Below, piece by piece: positions 1-7,515 of a stretch of 64,000 nucleotides of DNA (position 1 is the first letter of the stretch; each line of letters opens with the position of its first letter). The stretch is taken from the NCBI RefSeq assembly GCF_000472925.1, contig NZ_AXAS01000020.1, positions 62,001-126,000 on the forward strand, read 5' to 3'. This stretch comes from Bradyrhizobium sp. Ec3.3. Lineage in GTDB: Bacteria > Pseudomonadota > Alphaproteobacteria > Rhizobiales > Xanthobacteraceae. The notes under the pieces are model-generated. The model had not been told where the DNA came from. It did no database searches and saw only the letters and a list, made by a program, of their open reading frames with translations. The translations under genes and the position numbers were made by a program.

Positions 1-607
1 TCACGAGATGACCGGCATGGCTGCGGGCGCGCTCCAGCACGGGGCGGATGCCGCCAGCGACCGCGATGTGGTTGTCCTTGATCAGGATCGCGTCATCCAG
101 GCCAAAGCGGTGGTTGAAGCCGCCGCCGCAGCGCACCGCGTATTTCTCCAGCGCGCGCAGCCCCGGTGTGGTCTTGCGTGTGCAACAGATCCGCATCCTG
201 CTGCCTTCGGTCTGGCGGACGTAGTCGGCCGTCAGCGTCGCGATGCCGGAGAGCCGGCCGACGAAGTTCAGCGCGGTCCGCTCGGCGGTGAGAATGGCGC
301 GGGCAGGGCCGGTGATCGTCATCACGCGCTGTCCGGCCTTCACCCGCGCGCCGTCCCGGACGTGCGCCTGCACCTCGATCGCATTGGAGAGATTTTGCAG
401 CGTCGCCAGCGCCAGCGGCAGGCCGGCGATCACCCCGGCCTGACGCGCGACCAGGATCGCGTGGGCCGCGTTGGCCTCAGGGATCGTCGCGAGCGAGGTG
501 ATGTCGCCTGCGCGGCCAAGATCCTCGTCGAGAGCGCGGTGCACGGCCTCGTCGATCGCGAGCGGTGACAGGAAAGCATCGGGATGGAGCAGGGAAGCTG
601 GGGTCAT
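1..607 (-). CDS. nadC: Nicotinate-nucleotide pyrophosphorylase (quinolinate phosphoribosyltransferase), 3' end cut by window edge
   Basis: Converts quinolinate and PRPP to nicotinate mononucleotide, the third step of de novo NAD synthesis, in the cytosol. About 202 N-terminal codons are present, starting at the ATG complementary to 605-607; the C-terminus lies outside the window. Visible family signatures are RTALNFVGRLSGIAT near residue 100 and the PRPP/quinolinate-binding block KTTPGLRALEKYAVRCGGG followed by LIKDNH. It lies 13 bp downstream of nadB on the same strand, so nadA-nadB-nadC look like one transcription unit. Identity is secure from these motifs and context. Confidence 0.95.
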   Translation of the reverse strand, partial: MTPASLLHPDAFLSPLAIDEAVHRALDEDLGRAGDITSLATIPEANAAHAILVARQAGVIAGLPLALATLQNLSNAIEVQAHVRDGARVKAGQRVMTITGPARAILTAERTALNFVGRLSGIATLTADYVRQTEGSRMRICCTRKTTPGLRALEKYAVRCGGGFNHRFGLDDAILIKDNHIAVAGGIRPVLERARSHAGHLV

Positions 608-620
608 GACAAAATCTCCG

Positions 621-2228
621 TCAGGCGATCATGGCTTGCGCCGTTCGGCGCGCGGGTTGTTCGGCGAGACCTTCGGCAACCTCGCGGGCGGTGGCGAGCG
701 TCGTCATGGTCCGCTTGGCGAAGGCGGACGCCTCGACCGGATGGTCGGAGCGGAAATGCGCGCCGCGGCTCTCGTGCCGCGTGAAGGCGGATGCGGCGAC
801 GAGCAGCGCCGTGGTTGCCATGTTGCGCAGCGCGACGCTGCCGGCATCGCGTTCGAGCGCCGCAAAATGTTGCACGGCCCGTGCAAGCCCGTCGCTATCG
901 CGGATCACGCCGACATGCGCGCTCATCATGGCGCGCAGACTGGTCTCGGCTCGCTTGTCGATCGCGCCGTTGCGCGGCGTCACCAGCGCTTCCGGCAGCC
1001 ATGCCGGTGAGGGGATCGCGCGGCCGGCAATGTCCTCCGCAATGCGCGCGGCATAGACGACGGCCTCCAGCAGCGAGTTCGAGGCGAGCCGGTTGGCGCC
1101 ATGCGCACCGGTCGACGACACCTCGCCGCCGGCCCACAGCCCGTCGATGGACGTGCGGCCGCGCGTGTCCACGGCGATGCCGCCCATGTGGTAGTGGGCG
1201 GCGGGCGCAATCGGGATCGCTTTCGTCGCCGGATCGAGCCCGGCCGCAATGCAGCTTGCATGGACGGTTGGGAATTTGTCGGCGAAGCGCGTACCCAACG
1301 CCTCCCGCGCATCGAGGAACGCGCCGCGGCTTGCGGCGATCTCCGCGAACACGCCGCGTGCGACGATGTCGCGCGGTGCCAGTTCAGCGAGCGGATGGCG
1401 TGCCGCCATGAAGCGTTCGCCCTTGCCGTTGATCAGAACGGCGCCTTCGCCGCGCAGCGCTTCGGTCGCAAGCGGCGCCGGATCGCGGCCGGCCATGATG
1501 GCGGTCGGATGGAACTGCACGAACTCCGGATCGGCGATGACGGCGCCGGCCCGCGCCGCGATCGCGAGTCCTGATCCGCTTGCTTCCAATGGATTGGTCG
1601 TGACGGCGTAGAGATGGCCGATGCCGCCGGTTGCCAGAACCACCGCGCGCGAAGCGATGATGATCGGACGCGACGTCGCATTGCTGGCGTCGCGGAGCTG
1701 CAATCCGGTGATGGCGCCGTCCTCGGTCAGCAGCGCCTCGGCGACAAGGCCTTCGATCAGGCGGATCGACGGCGTGCGCCGCACGGCCTCGCTGAGCGCC
1801 GCGATGATCGCCGCGCCCGCCATGTCACCGCGCACATGCACGATGCGCCGCGCCGAATGCGCGGCTTCGCGCCCCACCGCGAGCCTGCCTTCGAGATCGC
1901 GGTCGAAAGGCACGCCGTAGCTGAGGAGATCGTGAATGCGCGGCGCCGCTTCGCGTGCGATTCCGAGCGCGATCGCTTCATCGACGAGACCGGCGCCGAC
2001 CGCGACGGTGTCGGCAGCATGCGCCTCGGGGCTGTCGCCTTCGCCAATGGCTGCTGCGATGCCGCCTTGCGCCCAGGCGGATGATGCGCCCTGTCCGAGC
2101 GGCGCAGCCGAGATCAACGTCACCGGCCGCGGCGCCAGCTTCAGTGCACAGAACAGTCCGGCAAGGCCGCCGCCGACGATGACGACGTCGTCGGTGGTGC
2201 GGGTGAGGTTGTGGATGGTGTTTGGCAT
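621..2228 (-). CDS. nadB: L-aspartate oxidase
   Basis: FAD enzyme that oxidises L-aspartate to iminoaspartate, the substrate of quinolinate synthase. The 535-residue product starts with a dinucleotide-binding motif (VIVGGGLAGL near residue 16), followed by SSAWAQGGIAAA and HSARRIVHVRGD, hallmarks of NadB within the succinate dehydrogenase flavoprotein superfamily; FHPTA and GGEVSSTGAHGANRLASNSLLE follow. I chose the ATG at 2228 because a GGAG sits 7 bases before it; an upstream in-frame ATG at 2240 lacks such spacing. It sits between nadA and nadC. The 165-bp gap to nadA holds a palindromic repeat, so cotranscription with nadA is likely but not proven. Confidence 0.96.
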   Translation of the reverse strand: MPNTIHNLTRTTDDVVIVGGGLAGLFCALKLAPRPVTLISAAPLGQGASSAWAQGGIAAAIGEGDSPEAHAADTVAVGAGLVDEAIALGIAREAAPRIHDLLSYGVPFDRDLEGRLAVGREAAHSARRIVHVRGDMAGAAIIAALSEAVRRTPSIRLIEGLVAEALLTEDGAITGLQLRDASNATSRPIIIASRAVVLATGGIGHLYAVTTNPLEASGSGLAIAARAGAVIADPEFVQFHPTAIMAGRDPAPLATEALRGEGAVLINGKGERFMAARHPLAELAPRDIVARGVFAEIAASRGAFLDAREALGTRFADKFPTVHASCIAAGLDPATKAIPIAPAAHYHMGGIAVDTRGRTSIDGLWAGGEVSSTGAHGANRLASNSLLEAVVYAARIAEDIAGRAIPSPAWLPEALVTPRNGAIDKRAETSLRAMMSAHVGVIRDSDGLARAVQHFAALERDAGSVALRNMATTALLVAASAFTRHESRGAHFRSDHPVEASAFAKRTMTTLATAREVAEGLAEQPARRTAQAMIA

Positions 2229-2248
2229 GGCTGTCTCCATTCACTCAG

Positions 2249-2379
2249 CTGTCGTCCCCGCGAAGGCGGGGACCCATACCCCCAGGGAATTGATTTGGCG
2301 AAGACTCGCGGTTGGGAACTTCGCGCCAAAACCACATCCTGTGGTTATGGGTCGCGCTTCGCGCACCCCGGGACGACAG
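2249..2379. repeat. Interspersed palindromic repeat, copy 1 of family A
   Basis: A 131-bp element in the nadA-nadB gap with 10-bp terminal inverted repeats (CTGTCGTCCC at 2249-2258, GGGACGACAG at 2370-2379) and an internal CCTGTGGTTATGG. Related elements lie at 21380-21505 and 27061-27207. There is no ORF inside. It would fold into a long imperfect hairpin in the nadAB transcript. Confidence 0.8.
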
Positions 2380-2393
2380 TGTTGGTTGTGGCG

Positions 2394-3500
2394 CTAGTTC
2401 TTCAGATTGATCATCCGCTCGACCGAACGCCGCGCGCGTTCGGCTATGGCGGGATCGATCGTCACCTCCTCACCGAGCGTCAGCAGGCTGTCCAAGATGT
2501 TCGACAGCGTGATGCGCTTCATGTGCGGGCAGAGATTGCAGGGGCGCAGCATCTCGATGTCGGGCAGCTCGGCGCGCACATTGTCGGCCATCGAGCATTC
2601 GGTGATCATGACGAGCCGCTTCGGCCGCTTCTCGCGCACCCAGTTGATCATGTGCGCGGTCGAGCCGGTGAAGTCGGCCTCCGCCAGGACGTCGGGCGGG
2701 CATTCCGGATGCGCGATGATCTGCACCGACGGATCAGCTTCGCGAAGGCCGCGCAGCTCTTCGCCGGTGAAGCGCTCATGCACCTCACAGGCGCCTTTCC
2801 AGGCGATGATCTTCACGTCGGTCTTCGAGGCAACGTATTTCGCGAGATACTGGTCGGGCAGGAAGATCACGCTCGGCGCGCGCAGGCTTTCGACCACCTG
2901 CACCGCATTCGACGAGGTGCAGCAGATGTCGACCTCGGCCTTCACCTCGGCGGAGGTGTTGACATAGGCGACGACGGGTACGCCCGGAAATTTTTCGCGC
3001 AGCAGGCGTACATCGGCGCCCGTGATGCTGGCGGCGAGCGAACAGCCGGCGCGGGAATCCGGGATCAGCACCGTCTTGTCCGGATTGAGCAGCTTTGACG
3101 TCTCCGCCATGAAGTGCACACCACACTGCACGATGATGTCGGCCTTCACCTTGGTCGCCTCGACCGCGAGCTGGAGCGAGTCGCCGCCGATATCGGCGAC
3201 GCAGTGAAAGATCTCGGGCGCCTGGTAGTTGTGCGCGAGGATCACCGCGCCCCGTGCCTGCTTCAACTCGTTGATCACCTTGATGGCCGGCGCCATCAGC
3301 GGCCACTCGATCGACGGGATCACGTGCTTCACCCGCTCGTAGAGATGCGCCGTGGCCTGCTCGACCTCCGGTGTCCATTCCAGCAAAGGCCGCGGCAATG
3401 CGGGGCCGCGATTGCCGAAGGGCTTGCGTGCGGTGGGAGCGGGGCGGGCCTGCGGCCGCGTGGCAAAATCGTCGGGACCGTAAATTCCAGAGATCGGCAT
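2394..3500 (-). CDS. nadA: Quinolinate synthase A
   Basis: [4Fe-4S] enzyme that condenses iminoaspartate with dihydroxyacetone phosphate to give quinolinate. The 368-residue protein contains AHNYQAPEIFHCVADIGGDS near residue 110, and cysteines in IIVQCGVHF, CCTSSNA and NLCPHMKRIT; the cluster ligands of the family fall in these positions. The long N-terminal extension before the catalytic core is usual for rhizobial NadA. GGGAGG lies about 7 bases before the ATG. It is the first gene of the nad cluster and has a perfect 11+11 palindrome only 17 bp upstream of its start, so repression by an NAD-responsive regulator is likely. Confidence 0.96.
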   Translation of the reverse strand: MPISGIYGPDDFATRPQARPAPTARKPFGNRGPALPRPLLEWTPEVEQATAHLYERVKHVIPSIEWPLMAPAIKVINELKQARGAVILAHNYQAPEIFHCVADIGGDSLQLAVEATKVKADIIVQCGVHFMAETSKLLNPDKTVLIPDSRAGCSLAASITGADVRLLREKFPGVPVVAYVNTSAEVKAEVDICCTSSNAVQVVESLRAPSVIFLPDQYLAKYVASKTDVKIIAWKGACEVHERFTGEELRGLREADPSVQIIAHPECPPDVLAEADFTGSTAHMINWVREKRPKRLVMITECSMADNVRAELPDIEMLRPCNLCPHMKRITLSNILDSLLTLGEEVTIDPAIAERARRSVERMINLKN

Positions 3501-3516
3501 CGAAGCCTCCCGTTCT

Positions 3517-3539
3517 CATATACTCAACTTGAGTATATG
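3517..3539. promoter_or_regulatory. Palindromic operator upstream of nadA (probable NadQ site)
   Basis: Perfect inverted repeat of 11 bp per arm around a single base, with core CTCA-N3-TGAG and AT-rich flanks, ending 17 bp from the nadA start codon. A second, less perfect core of the same form lies at 3651-3661. The NadQ family is predicted in the literature to regulate nadABC in rhizobia, and a NadQ-like gene is present at 16141-17109. The pairing of site and regulator is inference. Confidence 0.75.
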
Positions 3540-3645
3540 TAGGCCGTTAGAAATCCGGCCTTTCCGGCCGGTTGGGTTTGCGAGCCGCAATCAGCTTTAC
3601 CCGGACAACATCCGCAGCTCAGGGAGGGCCAGGCAGCTCATGTCG

Positions 3646-3666
3646 ATATGCTCAATATGAGTAAAT
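3646..3666. promoter_or_regulatory. Second CTCA-N3-TGAG site upstream of nadA
   Basis: Core CTCAATATGAG at 3651-3661 matches the architecture of the 3517-3539 operator (CTCA-N3-TGAG) with a partial TA-rich extension on each side. It lies about 120 bp upstream of the first site, between nadA and the divergent MFS gene. It may be an auxiliary operator. Confidence 0.5.
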
Positions 3667-3870
3667 CAAACATAACATGTGAGGCTGCCGGCCGCCAGAC
3701 CCATCCGGACACATTCCCGTGCGCTCGCTCCGCCCCGTGCGCTCGCTCCGCGCGCGATTTGCAGGGCTGCAATGTTCGGCATCCCTCTTGGGCTTTTCAT
3801 GCAGATGCATTAACTGGTTGGGGCGCGGTGACCTATTCCGGATCCGCCAACGGCAGAAAAGGGAAAATGC

Positions 3871-5136
3871 ATGTCGGCAAGCGTGGGCGACGTCGGTCCG
3901 GTTTCGCGTTCTTCTACCTCACGTTCTTCTTGGCGCACGCCAGCGATCATCATTCTCTGCGGCTGCGCCATCGGCATGCTGAGCTTCGGCCCGCGCTCGA
4001 GCCTCGGCTTCTTCGTCCAGCCGATGAGCCATGAATTTTCCTGGGGCCGCGACGTCTTCGGCCTCGCCATCGCAGTGCAGAACCTGGTGTGGGGACTGGG
4101 CCAGCCGTTTGCCGGCGCGATTGCCGATCGCTTCGGCCTGTTTCGCGTGATGTGCGTCGGCGCCGTGCTCTACGCCGGCGGCCTGCTTTTGATGCGCTAT
4201 TCCTCGACGCCGCTCTCGCTCAACGTCGGCGCCGGCGTCATGGTTGGCTTCGGCCTTGCCGGCTGCTCCTTCAATCTCGTGCTGTCGGCTTTCAGCAAGT
4301 TGCTTCCGGCCGAGAAGCGCGGCCTTGCGCTCGGCGCCGGCACTGCGGCCGGCTCGTTCGGGCAGTTCCTGTTCGCGCCCGTCGGTGTCGCGCTGATCGA
4401 CAATTTCGGCTGGCAGCAGGCGCTCACGGTGTTTGCGGGCCTGATGCTTCTGATCATTCCGCTCTCGTTCGCGCTGTCCACGCCGCAGGTTGCAAGTTCG
4501 TCCGGCACGCCGGCCGCAGACGAGCAATCCTTCACCAAGGCCCTCGCCGAGGCCTTCGGCCACCGCTCCTATGTTCTGCTCGTGCTCGGCTTCTTCACCT
4601 GCGGCTTCCAGCTCGCCTTCATCACCGTGCACCTGCCGGCGTTCCTGGTCGATCGCGGCATCTCCACGCAGGTCGGCGGTTGGGTGATCGCGGCGATCGG
4701 ACTCTTCAACATGATGGGCTCGCTTAGCGTCGGCTGGCTGCAGAACTATCTGCCCAAGCGCTACATCCTCTCGACGATCTATTTTATCCGTGCGCTCGCA
4801 ACGCTCGCCTTCATCTCGTTCCCGATCACGCCGTTCTCGGCGATCGCCTTCGGTGCGGTGTCCGGCCTGATGTGGCTCTCCACCGTGCCGCCGACCTCGG
4901 CGCTGGTGGCGCTGATGTTCGGCACGCGCTGGCTCGCAACCCTCTACGGCTTTGCCTTCGTCAGCCATCAGGTCGGCGGTTTCCTCGGCGTCTGGCTCGG
5001 CGGCATCGTGTTCGAGCGCTTCGGTTCCTATACGCCGATCTGGTGGCTCTCGATCCTGTTCGGCGTGCTCTCCGCGCTGATCAATCTCCCGATCGTGGAG
5101 AAACCCGTCCAGCGAGCGGTTGCGCAGCCCGCCTGA
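3871..5136 (+). CDS. MFS transporter
   Basis: Inner-membrane major facilitator protein of 421 residues with about twelve hydrophobic segments. After a short polar N-terminus the first helix begins near residue 23 (AIIILCGCAIGML), and an MFS loop 2-3 signature is visible as GAIADRFGLFRV near residue 85. The arrangement resembles the monocarboxylate/oxalate-formate antiporter branch; the substrate cannot be read from sequence. The ATG is preceded by an AAAAGGGA Shine-Dalgarno stretch. A 40-bp gap separates it from the AcuI-like reductase on the same strand, so the two are probably cotranscribed and may act on the same compound. Confidence 0.85.
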   Translation: MSASVGDVGPVSRSSTSRSSWRTPAIIILCGCAIGMLSFGPRSSLGFFVQPMSHEFSWGRDVFGLAIAVQNLVWGLGQPFAGAIADRFGLFRVMCVGAVLYAGGLLLMRYSSTPLSLNVGAGVMVGFGLAGCSFNLVLSAFSKLLPAEKRGLALGAGTAAGSFGQFLFAPVGVALIDNFGWQQALTVFAGLMLLIIPLSFALSTPQVASSSGTPAADEQSFTKALAEAFGHRSYVLLVLGFFTCGFQLAFITVHLPAFLVDRGISTQVGGWVIAAIGLFNMMGSLSVGWLQNYLPKRYILSTIYFIRALATLAFISFPITPFSAIAFGAVSGLMWLSTVPPTSALVALMFGTRWLATLYGFAFVSHQVGGFLGVWLGGIVFERFGSYTPIWWLSILFGVLSALINLPIVEKPVQRAVAQPA

Positions 5137-5176
5137 TCGGCTAAACATCCCCTGAAACAAGTCAGGGAGTTTTGCC

Positions 5177-6163
5177 GTGGCAACGTTCAAGGCGATCCGG
5201 ATCGACAAGGCGGACAAGGGCACCACCGCCGCATTGACGCAGTTCGACGAAGCCGAGCTGATGGACGGTGACGTCACCGTGCGCGTCGAATGGTCTACGC
5301 TGAACTACAAGGATGGCCTCGCGCTCACCGGCAAGGCGCCAGTGGTGCGGCGCTTCCCGATGATCGCCGGCATCGACTTCGCTGGCACTGTCGAAAATTC
5401 CTCTCATCCACAGTGGAAGGCGGGCGACAAGGTCGTCTGCACCGGCTGGGGCATGGGCGAGACGCATCTCGGCGCCTATGCCGAGAAGGCGCGGGTGAAG
5501 GGCGATTGGCTGGTCGCGCTGCCGCAGGGCCTGTCGGCGCGTGATGCCATGGCGATCGGCACCGCCGGCTTCACCGCGATGCTCGCGGTGCTGGCGCTGG
5601 AGAAGCAGGGCATCTCGCCGAAGAGCGGCCCCGTGGTGGTGACGGGCGCGGCCGGTGGCGTCGGCTCGGTTGCAACCGCCGTGCTGTCGAAGCTCGGCTA
5701 CCACATCATCGCCTCCACCGGTCGCGCAGCGGAAGCGAGCTATCTAAAGGAGCTGGGAGCGGCCGAGGTGATCGACCGCAACGAACTGTCCGCGCCCGCA
5801 AAACCGCTCGCCAAGGAGCGCTGGGCCGGCGGCGTCGACAGCGTCGGCTCGACCACGCTCGCCAATCTCTTGTCGATGACCAAGTATGGCGGAGCGATTG
5901 CCGCCTGCGGGCTTGCCGCCGGCATGGACCTGCCGTCCTCGGTCGCGCCGTTTATTTTGCGCGGGGTGTGCCTTCTCGGCATCGATTCGGTGATGTGCCC
6001 GATTGCGCCGCGGAAGGCTGCCTGGCAGCGTCTGGCGTCCGATCTGGATCGGACGAAACTCACTGAAATCACTAAGGAAATTCCGCTCGACCAAATTGTC
6101 GAGTGGGGACCGAAGATTCTCGCCGGTGAGGTCCGCGGCCGTATCGTGGTAAAAATTCTCTAA
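5177..6163 (+). CDS. Zinc-independent MDR oxidoreductase, AcuI/YhdH family (acrylyl-CoA reductase-like)
   Basis: Medium-chain NADPH-dependent reductase of 328 residues. YhdH/AcuI features are STLNYKDGLALTGK near residue 40, GIDFAGTVE, the nucleotide-binding VTGAAGGVGSVA near residue 156, and the C-terminal GRIVVKIL. The family reduces acryloyl-CoA to propionyl-CoA or related enone substrates; the true substrate here is not known. It starts with GTG, with CAGGGAG 8 bases upstream. It follows the MFS gene closely. Confidence 0.85.
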   Translation: MATFKAIRIDKADKGTTAALTQFDEAELMDGDVTVRVEWSTLNYKDGLALTGKAPVVRRFPMIAGIDFAGTVENSSHPQWKAGDKVVCTGWGMGETHLGAYAEKARVKGDWLVALPQGLSARDAMAIGTAGFTAMLAVLALEKQGISPKSGPVVVTGAAGGVGSVATAVLSKLGYHIIASTGRAAEASYLKELGAAEVIDRNELSAPAKPLAKERWAGGVDSVGSTTLANLLSMTKYGGAIAACGLAAGMDLPSSVAPFILRGVCLLGIDSVMCPIAPRKAAWQRLASDLDRTKLTEITKEIPLDQIVEWGPKILAGEVRGRIVVKIL

Positions 6164-6274
6164 CGGCGTTCAGACTTTACCAACCAAGCTGCTTCAATGT
6201 CGCCACGGTTAGTATGGTAAGCAGCGGGTAAAGGGATCAGGCTTGCCCGCTACTGGGGTTGTCGGAGTAAGAGC

Positions 6275-6874
6275 ATGCTTGCGCGTTTTGTGTTGGGGGC
6301 CGTTACGGCGGCAGCAGCGATTGTGCCGGCCGTTGCTGGAAGCATGAATGCCGATGAGGCGCGCCGGTTTGTCGCCGGCAAGGTGTTCGCCTTCACCTGC
6401 TTTGACGGGACCCGCGGGGCAGGCCGCATTCTCGACGATCTCGGCGCCGCAGGCGCCGTGCAGTTCTCGGGCGCAGGCCCGGTCCGCCACCTTCGCCTGC
6501 CGGGCAACACGCTCCAGATCCGTGGCCAGAACGTCTGCGCCTCGATCAAGGGCATTCCATTCGAACCCTGCTTCAACCTTGAAAAGACCGATGATCGCAG
6601 CTTCCGCGGCTCGGTCTCGGGTATGGGCTTCGCCTATTGCGATTTCCACCACCAGGGTGGCAATCAGATGCTCATGGCGCGCGCGGTGGCGCGGCCGCGA
6701 TCGCCGCATGCGCCGCGCACGACTGGCTCGGTCAGCGCATCCTCAACCGAAGTCGCCGCGCGTGTCGAGACGCCGCGTGTCGAGACTGGCCGCATCGAGC
6801 CAGTGAAGTCGGGACCAAAGCCCGAAGCGCCGAAGAATGAGGGCCCGCTCGAGTTGCGCCGCTCGACCGACTGA
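6275..6874 (+). CDS. Secreted hypothetical protein with four cysteines
   Basis: A 199-residue protein with a cleavable-type signal peptide (hydrophobic residues 4-20, ending AVAG). The first 120 residues form a compact domain with four cysteines (FTCFDG, NVCASI, EPCFNL, AYCDFH), probably two disulfides in the periplasm. The tail is proline- and charge-rich and looks disordered. I do not recognise a characterised family, though similar proteins occur in Bradyrhizobium (from memory). The GGAG about 10 bases upstream supports the ATG chosen. Confidence 0.7.
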   Translation: MLARFVLGAVTAAAAIVPAVAGSMNADEARRFVAGKVFAFTCFDGTRGAGRILDDLGAAGAVQFSGAGPVRHLRLPGNTLQIRGQNVCASIKGIPFEPCFNLEKTDDRSFRGSVSGMGFAYCDFHHQGGNQMLMARAVARPRSPHAPRTTGSVSASSTEVAARVETPRVETGRIEPVKSGPKPEAPKNEGPLELRRSTD

Positions 6875-7057
6875 GCCTTGCCAGCCCTTGCCTGCCAGGC
6901 GCGTGTGCTTTCCGCGCCGTTATCGTTGAAACCTGACGAACTGTGTTCGCCGGCGCGCCGTAGTCATACGGGCGGCGGTTTTCATGCCTTGGTAGCTGTT
7001 CGCGCCACAGCCTTGCGTGACGGCCGGCAGGCAGCGGCTCGACAAGAAGGTTCGACG

Positions 7058-7310
7058 ATGGCGCTGTATTACTTTCGGATCAGCACCGGATGCTATTCCG
7101 GGGCATCCGATCACGCTTATGAATTCAGAGGATCGCGCGGCGGCCTGGAGCGAGATGACGGAGGTCTGCGCGAACCTCGTCGGCAGCATCGCACGCGGCC
7201 TGAAGCCCAACGCGCAATGGCACATGGATCTCCTCGACGAAAACAAACAGCTCGTTTTTCGCATCAGCCTGGTCGGTGAGAGCCCGAAGGCATGCGGCAT
7301 TGCCAGCTAG
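7058..7310 (+). pseudogene. DUF6894-like small protein, interrupted by a one-base frameshift
   Basis: The reading frame from ATG 7058 gives MALYYFRISTGCYSG..HAYEF; the continuation EDRAAAWSEMTEVCANL..LVFRISLVGES lies in the next frame from 7128. Joining them at 7121-7128 by skipping one base gives an 84-residue protein with the layout of the rhizobial DUF6894 family (N-terminal YYF strand, middle helix, C-terminal VFRI strand). Either the gene is broken or one base is extra in the assembly. The unshifted upstream extension from 7017 has no family-like start. Confidence 0.65.
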
Positions 7311-7515
7311 AAGCCTCGCATACTGCCGCGTGTGGTTAACCAGTTAAGCGCGTGAAACGTGCTGGTTTTCAAGTGTTTTTTGTCAAATCTCAGTAGTTCC
7401 ACGGAGCGTGTTGTTAACCAAATCGGAATTCCCGGCGCTCAGTTCTTAAGCAAGGGCGAACAACGCCGAGAGCGGCCGACAATGACTCGACCGCGCCTGT
7501 CCGGGAAACGTGTCC

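Noticed and set aside
3648..4034. 128-codon frame overlapping the MFS start
   Set aside because: No family features, and it runs into the MFS gene in another frame.
3919..5277. 452-codon open frame on the minus strand opposite the MFS gene
   Set aside because: Arg/Glu/His-rich, no domain, and exactly antisense to a clear transporter; a typical GC-rich shadow frame.
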